Part shown: positions 1 through 9,186 of the stretch, piece by piece | How the letters are laid out: each line of letters starts with the position of its first letter | How positions within the stretch are numbered: position 1 is the first letter of the stretch | Assembly (NCBI GenBank): GCA_033297205.1 | Contig: MU859101.1 | Span: forward strand, 62,001-126,000 | DNA from: Pseudoneurospora amorphoporcata | Lineage: Eukaryota; Ascomycota; Sordariomycetes; Sordariales; Sordariaceae | Length of the DNA stretch: 64,000 nucleotides | Direction: 5' to 3' | Translations under genes and position numbers: made by a program | The notes under the pieces: generated by a model | Told to the model about the DNA's origin: nothing | Databases searched by the model: none | Seen by the model: only the letters and a program-made list of their open reading frames with translations

Positions 1-206
1 GTGTAGAGCGTGCAGTAGAGGTCTTCAGTGTCGGAGTGGTTATAGCTGGGGCAGATTTCTAGGAGACGGATGGTGGTGTTGGGGTCGGGGAGAGAGGCTG
101 AGGTGTTGTAGTTGAAGCGGGGGGCTGAGGTTGAGGCGATGGGAGCTGAGGGGGAGGAAGGAGTGACGTTTGAGGGCAGTTGGATGTAGGGGTGTACGTG
201 GCCCAT
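1..206 (-). CDS. HET-domain protein, 5' end only (runs off left edge)
   Basis: The reverse strand reads openly from an ATG at 204-206 to the window edge, giving 68 residues. The start is Met-Gly-His-Val-His-Pro-Tyr, followed by a Pro/Ser-rich leader and then FNYNTSASLPDPNTTIRLLE and EICPSYNHSDTEDLYCTLY. The pattern of an aromatic lead-in, then IRLLE..P, then a C-x-L-hydrophobic strand is how fungal HET (heterokaryon incompatibility) proteins begin, just before the SYxWG block. HET proteins act in allorecognition and can trigger cell death on hyphal fusion. The catalytic-like blocks lie outside the window, so this rests on the N-terminal signature alone. The gene is transcribed away from the broken HET gene at 1558-4103. 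A different reading frame here stops at position 59; the frame given has no stop. Confidence 0.62.
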   Translation of the reverse strand, partial: MGHVHPYIQLPSNVTPSSPSAPIASTSAPRFNYNTSASLPDPNTTIRLLEICPSYNHSDTEDLYCTLY

Positions 207-802
207 TGTGGTTGCTGAGAGGAGAATTTCATATGAGTGACTGATGGTAGGTGGAGTCCAAACACCAAAAGAGGGCAATTATGAAGCTATTCTCATATCA
301 CATACCTAGCTTAGTGAAGATATTCGGCTGCTGAAGTGGCCAGTAAGTGTCTCAGTTTTCAACCGTCAGATTTGGACGTAAGCTGACACGTTTTTGTTGC
401 GGGGAACTTGTTACGCCCGCTAAAGTGCCACCATTTTGGGTAGCGCCAAGCCTTTTCACTTCTCAACATAGTAGGTACCTCTAACTTATTGGAGAGGTTC
501 GTTTGTCGAGTCCGCTGTGAGAAGCAAGCGAACCACAGGAAGAAGCTATCGTCACTTTCACAACTGTCTCCCTGTCGATGCACTCGCACCCCAGCAACGC
601 AGGATTTTGTATACTTTTACTTGTCAGTCGGTCTGGTTGTAATCGGACTTGAAGTGTCATCGACCTCGAGTGTCGAGTATCAGCAGCATAGTATGTACAG
701 ACGAGCGGCGGTGGTCGGGGAAGACAACAACTGAAACCGAAGATCGAGTGGGTATTCCCCTATCAGCCATCTGTCTGCCATATTCGGAACGGCAAATTCG
801 GG

Positions 803-840
<38 letters not shown>

Positions 841-1557
841 GGAAGCCTTGTTCACAAAAGTGAAGGAGCCCGATTCGAATGTAAGATGGGAGTTGTGCAT
901 TTGCTCTCACGTGCGGGGTGAGAGAAAGGAGGGGAAAGGGGGGTTAGGGTTGGACTGGCTGGCTCCTTCCAAACAAGTGAACATCATCGCACTTTCCCTC
1001 TAGACACTCGATCACACTTCGTCGGAGAAAACTCTTCACATTCTGAAAATTGGCGGTAATTGAATATCGTCATCTTTTTATTGAACACACAATGCACTGC
1101 ACGACATTCTTCCCAACACTTGGTATGGCACAGCAAAACACCATGTCCGATTGTCACCACCTTCGATGATTAAGGCTGCCACACAGCTGTTGTGATAGGT
1201 CGACGCTGCTCACTGCAACCACCCGCCCAAAATTGCCGGAGGCCTCATATCTGACCAGGCTGAGAGTCCCAAGTCGGTATGCCTAACAGTTATTTGCTCA
1301 TCCCGCTCGTCGTACTCGTGATTCGACGCCACAACTGACACTTTTACAGTCACTTGCATACGCTCTGGTCAATATGGTGGCCCTGTATCACCTAACCGCA
1401 GGTTTTAAGGCTCGGGGCCCCGCTCTGAACACAGGAGCCCAGGCTATCCTCCACTCTCAGTTATTACTTCGAACACAAGTCACCCACGAATTTCGTCCTC
1501 TTATACCAGACACGATCCAGGACGCATCTTTCTACTAGTCAACGCAGTTCGTCACGC
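207..1557. other. Intergenic region between two divergent HET genes
   Basis: This 1.35-kb stretch separates the start codons of the left-edge HET gene (minus) and the broken HET gene (plus), so it should hold both promoters. It contains a TA dinucleotide run at 806-837 and several low-complexity G-rich runs around 920-950. Short open frames here are not convincing and I see no conserved protein motif in them. Confidence 0.6.
806..837. repeat. (TA)n microsatellite, 16 units
   Basis: An uninterrupted run of alternating A and T, 32 bases long, in the intergenic space between the two HET genes. It probably varies in length between strains. Confidence 0.95.
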
Positions 1558-4103
1558 ATGTCTTCACCAAAGAACATGGAAAATACCATCAGAGAGGCCT
1601 TCAGCTACGACCTGATCCCTCTGCGCATTAAGTTGCCTGAAATCCGTCCGTCTCCTCGAGCTGTTCCCGGCGCCCGACTTCACCGACGATCTTTGGTGCA
1701 GACTATACACCGTCCTCATTGAGGAGTCTCTACAATACGCTGGAGACGGCCTTCCTTGCTCAAAGTGCTCCGTTAAAGATCCGCTCTGGTATATCAACCT
1801 TCAGCGCAGGTACGGCCGCGACGCCTGCCCAGGTTGTGGCCTGACAGAGGATTCCGGAGGGCCGTTTGAAACTCCATCGTACTGTGCCCTCTCATACGCC
1901 TGGGGCAATAGTACCAAATCCCACGAGATCACCACCAAGCCAGCCGAAGCCACGGACCGCGAGCATGGGGCCAGCTTAGCAGGTCGACCAATAAATGGCA
2001 GTGGATTTGACGATAACCCTGAACGCGAAAGCCTGAGCATTCCCATAACGGCTTCTCTGGATAGCTGTCTGCGCCAGCTTCGGAGCTTTTGTGAATCGGG
2101 GCCCCTTACGATCTGGACTGATCAAATCTGCATTGACCAATCGAATGACCAAGAGAAATCAGCCCAGGTCGAGCTAATGCGCAAAATCTACAGCGCAACA
2201 AGTTTTCATTTGGCTCGGTCCCACCGCTGACGGGTCAGACGATGTCATGGATGCACATACACACGTCGCAGAGATCTTTCGGGAACACAATGAAACCAGG
2301 GCTTTGGGCGGTGTACCGCAACACATCCAAGTTGCACACTTCGTAGGGTGTAAGGACGATTGGCTGCTCCCCAATTTCCAGCATTTTATCAACGAAGTGG
2401 TGAGGATATATGCGCCCCTCATTCGAGACCACAAGATACAAAAGTGGCTCAGCAGAGCGTGGTTCTCACGCGTCTGGGTCAAACAGGAGTTGTCCTTGTC
2501 TAGAGACGCAGTCTTTGTGTGCGGGAATAAGTCATTGAAAGCTGTTCAACTTTGCGTCTCGGCACGTTTGTTCCAAGGAATCTTGGATCCCATAACAGCC
2601 GGTTTCCCGGATGAGTTACCCGAGATGACGACTGATATACTGCGACCGCTTGCCACGAGCATGTCGCTGTTTGACTGGCTCATCGACAATCTCTCTGCAA
2701 TCACGGCTGTTTTGGTTTGGCAGCTCTTGACTCGACTAGGGAGAGGCAACCGCTCACTATTTGAACTCCTCGAACGCTTATACACAAACGCAAGCTGCGG
2801 AAGCATCTCATCAAAGTATCGGGATAGAATCTATGGCCTAATTGGCTTGCATCGGATGCCGATGATCTTGATCTCCGCCCAGATTATTCGGATCAAACCA
2901 GGACAACAATGATTTTGACGCAAACAGCAAGAGCTCTCATCGAAAAGGGGCATGCCCAACTGGAAGTCCTTAGTATGGCCCAGTTCCCCAAGCGAGGAGT
3001 CAGGGAAATGGAAGATGGTGTGGATGAGCAATTTCCACTACCTTCATGGGTACCTGACTGGTATAACGGTTTACGACCGCCATATAGAGCTGGCTTTGGA
3101 CAGGCCTTACAATCTTCTTCAGCAAGTTTGAATACATCTGTTCAAGTTGTACCCACTGTTTTTCAGAGCACCCTAGGACTCCGAGGTTTCTTGGTGGACA
3201 CAATCGAGGAGGTGGGGAGTTATACATGGGCACGAGAGTCATCGGGGGCTGCCGCAGATGATTTCTACTACGCTGATTGCTACGACCCTCTGTGCTCGGT
3301 TAAACAGTTTTGGCATCGGTCTGTTAAAAAGAAACAGCATTTACAGTCATGCCCCAAGACAGAACGAAGCCCTTTGGCGTATCCCCATCGGCGACCTATG
3401 GACAGGGCCCGAGGGGAAGTGGTGCCCTATTGTAAGAATTAGACCTCCCTCGGAACTGGGTGCTCATATATTCGAGCAGGCTCTGCAGTTCTGCAAAATT
3501 GAGATGTCAATCAGACAGCAATGGACACAGCACGCGATTCCCGATGTCCAATTCGAACCAATCCTTTCCCAGGTGGAGCAAGAGATCGTTCAACATGCCG
3601 AGAACAGGGAAGGATTGCTGTTCGATTATATGCGTCACCTAAGGATAGGGACAATGCGCCCCTACCTCACCAATAAGGGCTACCTTGGCTTGGCCCCATT
3701 ACACACACAGCCAGGCGATCTTCTAGTCATCTTCTCTGAGGGTAAAGTCCCGTACGTGATTAGGCCAGTCACCACTGACACGGATCGATACCGGTTTAAC
3801 CCGGATGCTGAGAGACAGGGCAACTCGGTCACTGAGGTCAAAGAGGCTGTGGAGAATTTCCATGATCCCGGCTTCAAACTCCCCGAGTCTCCTTTCTACA
3901 CGGAAGCGGAGATCCACGCCATGTACGAGTAACACAAACTTCATCAGTCATGTCATCCACCGCCGGAACCCGTGGTAATGCCGACAAGGCCGGACGAAAA
4001 CGATAACATCTACACTTTTGTCGGCGAGGCGTACTGCGACGGCATCATGGACGGCGAGTTCATGGAACGGGCAGGAGAGATCCAGGACTTCTTTCTTGTT
4101 TGA
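1558..4103 (+). pseudogene. HET-domain gene broken by four frame changes
   Basis: Conserved HET blocks appear in order but in changing frames. 1558 to about 1648 (frame 1) gives the start and FSYDLIPLRI. About 1650-2205 (frame 2) gives LLELFPAPDFTDDLWCRLY, the SYAWG box and IWTDQICIDQSNDQEKSAQV. About 2205-2849 (frame 3) gives IWLGP and WFSRVWVKQELSLSRDAVF. About 2849-3350 (frame 2) gives IYGLIGLASDADDL and PLPSWVPDW. From about 3350 (frame 3) come EALWRIPIGDLW and KGYLGLAPLHTQPGDLLVI. A 60-nt GT-AG intron at 3929-3988 would remove the stop at 3930 and join the terminal VGEAYCDGIMDGEF, typical of the HET C-terminus. No in-frame nonsense codon interrupts the blocks otherwise. The damage is therefore only small indels: a young pseudogene or base-calling errors. 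A functional protein would be about 800 residues. Confidence 0.82.
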
Positions 4104-5483
4104 AGCTAATGCTCAACGTGTATGGAAGCGAGAGGCAAAGAGGGGAAGGGCGACGACGAAGTCCTAGAGAACCTGGAAACCATTCCAACGCGAGATGGAG
4201 CTTTCTAATGCTCTTGCCCAAGTGACTCAGCGAGCTCGGGTACCGTAGAAACTTGCAAGTGGCAAAGAGCTGAGAATGCAGGTTAAAGGTGCCCGATAAC
4301 CTCACACATGCCCATTGACGGCCGTCAAGTGCAACAGACCCTAAACCCTTCGTTCTCTGCACATTCTCTTTTGCCAATTTCGCGAGTTTCTACGGTAGCT
4401 GCTAGCACCTTCCACCATGCAAGTGACCTCCACTGCCAACATCTTACTTCAAGTACTTGAGGCTTCCTAAGCTATGTCCCATCAGGACCGAGGAATGCGC
4501 GCTCTGCGCGCACCTGCCGCTCGGGTCGACGAGCAGGATCATGTGGTGATTGGGACCATCACGAAGGGGAGGAGTCCATCGCTGTCAAGGAAGGAAGCCA
4601 TTCCAAAGGTCAAGCGGGTTGGTTGGTTCAGTTGGGACGGAGCCTGCCTGGCCGCGAGAAAAGGTGCCAGGTCCCCCAATCTTCTGATTTCTGCCCCATC
4701 TCTCTTCTTCAGGATCAATCACATCACCAATACTTATCATTTGGCCTCCCCCCCATTCTTTTGGATTACAGCTTATAAACACCCGGCCACTCAAATATCT
4801 TTCCCAGCTCGGTACACTCGACACCCTCATCTTTCTCTGGAACATTGATACCGACACAACTTCGGAAGAAAGGCCCTTTTCACACTACACACGCACCTAT
4901 ACGTCATCAGATATTTTGAACAATCTTGTGGTATCTCGGGGCGGTCAACTTCCATCAACATCAAGCTGCGCTTCGTATCCACGCATGCAGTCGGACTGCG
5001 TGAGAAACGGGTTTCTCTTGACTCCACCATACAACCATTTTGGAGACAACAGGAGGAGCTGTTGAGCTGTCGTCTTGATTACAGTGCCTTGGAGGTGCAT
5101 CTACCTGCAGAACCTGGGAAACTTTGCATTGTCGACTCGATGTGATTCAGGGCTATTATATGCACAAATCCTGATCACCGAGATTGGGGGAAGGCCGGCT
5201 GGATATTCACTTCAGATAAAAAAGGCAGCGCCTCGCCTAGCTTGTCCTCGATTGCTTTTCTTTCTTCAACCTCTATTCCACGTCACTCGGTATCTATCCT
5301 CCTTCCAGAAGTTCAACTAGCTACTCTCGTGGGATAATCTACCCTCACGGGCGATACGTCTGGTGAGGGGCGGTAGTCAAGACAACGAACAGGACGCCAA
5401 GGTCAGCATCAAGAAACCGTCAGAAACGTCCTTCATACAGATACACCCAAACTTCTTCATCTCCCCCCAACCCCCGAGAAACT
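4104..5483. other. Intergenic, no gene seen
   Basis: The 1.4 kb between the broken HET gene and the beta-trefoil-like gene carries only short open frames with no recognisable motif (the longest plus-strand one is 124 codons, at 4474-4848). The last few hundred bases are pyrimidine-rich, CT/CCC-type sequence leading to the ATG at 5484, as in fungal promoters and leaders. Confidence 0.6.
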
Positions 5484-6474
5484 ATGTCAGCCAACCAACC
5501 CCCAAATATGGAGCCTGGGGTCCAATCCGTCTTCTCCGACTTCAAAGGCCGCAGTGATTGCCCGGTACCCGGCTTCACATACATCATCCTCCATCAGCCC
5601 ACCAACCGCGCCCTGAGCATTATTAAGGGTTACCCGGCTCTCCACCGCGTCCCGGAGCCGATACCCGGTGTATCCAACCCCACGCTGCTCGAAGGCAAGA
5701 CCAACTGGCATTGGGAGTGCGTGGAGTCCGACGGCTGGCTTAGCTTCCGCAACGCCGCAACGGGGAAGTTTCTCGGCCACGACGCCGATGAGAACGAGGA
5801 AGAAAGCATCACAAGGGTAAATTTTAGGTGCTCTAGCACTCAGCCTGGGTTGTCGGAGAGGTTTGCCTTTGGGAGGTTGCTTTCGAACATGNNNNNNNNN
5901 NNNNNNNNNNNNNNNNNNNNNNNNNNNNNNNNNNNNNNNNNNNNNNNNNNNNNNNNNNNNNNNNNNNNNNNNNNNNNNNNNNNNNNNCATGATGCCTCCG
6001 AACATGATGCCTCCGAACATGATGCCTCCGAACATGATGCCTCCGAACATGATGCCTCCGAACATGATGCCTCCGAACATGATGCCTCCGAACATGATAC
6101 CATTTGAGACGGTAGTTGATGGACCAGTGGAAGTTGAACACGGCGAAGGCAACAAGCGTGGAGCAGTAGAAGGAGATGCTGAGAAAATTCAGGCACCCAC
6201 GTTGTTCTCACTTCTCCCACATTCGCGAAGGTGGACGCCGTGTAATATTCATCAGGTTTCGCGCTGCGGAGCTTGTGGGACCGGCTTCTGGAAGCTAGTC
6301 GCGGTACAGGTGAAGCCTGAGAGCTTGGCGGAGGGATTGCAGTTACAGATGGTTTGGGATGCTGATGACGACGTGGTCACGATTTGGAGGTTTGTGAAGG
6401 TCGTTCCGCTGGTGAAGGTACCGGTTGAGGATGAGGTCACGAGGTTGAGGAGGTCGTTAGGGCTTGAAGGATAG
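5484..6474 (+). CDS. Beta-trefoil-like protein, interrupted by minisatellite and assembly gap
   Basis: Exon 1 (5484-5816) starts MSANQPPNMEPGVQSVF and contains FTYIILHQPTNRALSII and NWHWECVESDGWLSFRNAAT. The 3' end contains VTIWRFVKV. The same blocks occur in the gene at 40849-41400, so the two are paralogues. Segments like W-E-C-V-E-S-D-G-W-L-x-F-R-N are typical of small fungal fascin/ricin-like beta-trefoil proteins of unknown role; that fold is inferred. One model removes an intron from 5817 (AGG|GTAAAT) to 6192 (TTCAG), putting the 15-bp repeats and the 96-base gap inside the intron. It keeps one frame to the stop at 6474 (204 aa). Against it, a different frame around 6215-6260 reads REGGRRVIFIRF, which resembles the paralogue's GYVMHFR, so a frameshift is possible. 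Alternatively the repeats are translated as HDASE pentads to a stop at 6107. Confidence 0.55.
5892..5987. other. Assembly gap (96 N)
   Basis: An unresolved stretch sits directly against a 15-bp tandem array. The flanking bases on the left (tcgaacatg) look like the same repeat unit, so the gap most likely replaces further copies; its true length is unknown. Confidence 0.98.
5988..6092. repeat. 15-bp minisatellite, 7 exact copies next to the gap
   Basis: Seven perfect head-to-tail copies of catgatgcctccgaa begin at 5988, 6003, 6018, 6033, 6048, 6063 and 6078, with a partial eighth copy (catgat) at 6093. The unit is a multiple of three, so it stays open in all frames: HDASE or MMPPN on plus and FGGIM on minus. 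It lies inside the beta-trefoil-like gene, possibly in its intron. Perfect identity suggests recent expansion. Confidence 0.95.
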
Positions 6475-9186
6475 GCACTGATTGGGGTATTATTGAACGG
6501 GCAGTACGTCAAGCGTCTTTTTGCTTTCGTTTCGCATGGCTGCGGCATGTTTGCTTTCCTTTAGTCAACAAGTTTTGTCCTTGAGCAGTCCGGTGTACCG
6601 CTTGGTTAAGGTTGACGAGATGCTGATGGGTCTGTCATGAACTGTGGAATTGCGTACGGTGAATGGGGTGAGAAGTAACAAGCGGTTTTGCTTTTATAGG
6701 ATATTAGTAAGGTACCTGAGTTCAAATTGGTTGTTTGGTGTTCTTGCACGTTTTTTGTTTCTTTTCTTTACACAGAATAAATACGAGTAATACATATAAT
6801 GGTATTCGTTCTCTTCGAGGTTCCTTGAGGTTCCACGCGTGTATCTTCAGGAATAACCCCGGACATGATCATGGTGGCTTGCTGGCGAGCATGCACCGTT
6901 CTTCAAAACGGAAAAGATATACCAAGAGCGGTTATAATTACGGGTATTTTTTTTTTCATCTTCCCTGTGTTCCTTCCCTCTCATTGCTCGTACATAAAAG
7001 AGCTTTCAAGTTGTGGTGCGTTAGAAACTATTCAACATCCTTTACAGACGACACAAAAAACAGGGGGAAAGCCACCTGATCTGCGACTGCCCCGGTGCTG
7101 CAGCCGAGGAGGACCCTTTGTTTCTAAATCGGGCAGGGTATGAACGAAAATACCACCGTAGGCACTTGAGCTTCTTCAAAACCAAATAGTTATACTTTTA
7201 TACTTGGCTTTCGGGCTGACCATTGACTTCTAGAATCCCCTTGCCATTTCGGACTACACAGCTCATAACGTCGTACGCCAGTTGCTGAGAGGATAAGTTC
7301 ATTCAGCCGGCTATCGCCCAGCCTCAAACCCAGCTCAGTCACGCACTCACGCGGCACGGGTTTGTGAACAGAGGCGGCTTGAAATGCCAGGATAGCAACA
7401 TGGCGCAAAAGGTCCGAGTCGGGTGTCCAAGGTATCACGACGCCCCTCGGTTATAAAACACTGAATCTAGGCCCCAAGTGTCTCGGTACTTCGGACTAGG
7501 AAAATTAAGTCCGATGGTATTGTACGCTTCTTTGCTCGGAGTATCCTCCGCCTGTTCCCCTACCCAGCAAACTTCCCACTTTTACTCTTACTCATTTTCA
7601 TTACTTTCCTCACCGGCGAATAACGGGGCTTTCTTTGCCTTTCTCCTGGGAGTCATCATGGAAAAACGGCGACACCTTATCAACAGCTTATGACTCTGTT
7701 CTTAGGTAGTAGGTACTAGTCTCTATCCATCGATTAACGCTATCAAATACTCCTACTCCTTCTTTATTATTTTGCTACGTTCCTCTGTTTAGGACCAAGG
7801 GCAATGGCCTGCTGTTTCCCATGAGAGGAGGGGGTGATCTACGATGAAAGCGGGGGAAAAAAAAAATCGCACATGCTCGATTTTAACAACGTTACCTTAG
7901 CTACTTACCTACCTTCTACGACCCCCAAGAATGAATGGCAAGTGGCGATACCAGCCAGCTGAGCTCTTTCCGACTGAATGAGTTGCAGCCAAGTGCGCCC
8001 GCCATGCAGTGCGTGAAAGCGTCAAGGTGATGAGGTCTGCAATGCAAAGTCTGATTGATGATGAGGGACCAGGCTAACGAAGTCTGACTGGCCTGCGGCC
8101 AAGTCGGGCTACATTAAAGTTCGTACCCTCTCCGTGCCAGTGCCTTCCTGTGCCAGGCACACTACAGGGGACATGACAGGGCAGGTGCGTGCCTTGTGCA
8201 TGCCTAGCCTAAGTAAGTAGTGCCCTGACAGAAAGTCTTTGGTACTGTGTGTGGTATTGGGCCTCGAAATCTATCCTATCCTATCCGATCCGAGACGAGG
8301 AAAGGCCCCGAATTAAGCTCTGGTGATAGCGTCGTGAATCCGCTGTTGGCAAAGACAGGTGCTTGGCGGGCTATAGCTAATACTGGGTACTTAGCGTGTG
8401 TAGAGAGGTATGTAATTGTCCGATACCGGTGAGATGTTTTCAAGGCAGATACCTAGATTGCTGCCGCTGCCATGTTGGCGACAAGGGGGTTGAAACTCAG
8501 GCCTCGCGAGTCTCCAGGGACTCCCTCACAGAAAAGGTGAACAAGCTTTCGCCCTCTAGCCTTGTCGTCACTGAGGAAGCCGGAAGTGATATTGAGAATA
8601 ACTTCTTTTAAGATCACACAGTGTCTGGATTTGGAGGCTGACCCATCGGGACCTATTCTAGAAGGTCGGTAGATATTTTGTCAGCGAGGCTATGCTTGCG
8701 GACAAACCTGTGAAGGAACGCGGACAGCTTCGCTTTAGATTCCCTGAGCACAATAGCTGCTCTCTTCAAAGTGCAGCCTTGTGAGATATGTAGCAGTCCC
8801 GCGCAGTCTGGCTCTCGTTTCGTTTGAGAAGGAAGGAAGCTTGATCGTCGGCTTCCAACGTGTAGTTACTAAAGTACATCATTGTGCTCAATGCCTGTGC
8901 CTAAAACAGAAAATTGCCCATACCGCATCCGAACTATAGGAGGAGGGGCATCGCATTAAAATGTAGGGATATGATGTTGCGAAATGTTGGATCTGGAAAG
9001 GAAAAAAAAAAAAAAAAAAAAAAAAGAAAGGGAAAACTCAGAGACAGACGAATGGCTTGGCTTGCATGGATGAATGAGGCCGCCCATCGAAGGGTATTTA
9101 TAAGCGTGATCAAATCAACGTTCCTTCTCTCTATAGGACGTGTAGATTTCCGACGGCATCCGTCGTGTAACATACCCAGAGCTCGC
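6475..9186. other. Intergenic 2.7 kb, no gene seen
   Basis: Between the 3' ends of the beta-trefoil-like gene and TRAPPC11 (convergent) I find no open frame with a recognisable motif. A poly-A run of 24 lies at 9002-9025. The part nearest 9187 should hold the 3' UTR of TRAPPC11. The plus-strand frame at 8914-9597 is low-complexity and overlaps TRAPPC11 antisense, so it is not called. Confidence 0.55.

Noticed and set aside
4474..4848. 124-codon plus-strand frame before the beta-trefoil-like gene
   Set aside because: It has an ATG but no motif or compositional sign of coding, and a minus-strand frame of similar length overlaps it.
5988..6092. CRISPR-like array
   Set aside because: The 15-bp copies are head-to-tail without spacers and this is eukaryotic DNA; it is a minisatellite.
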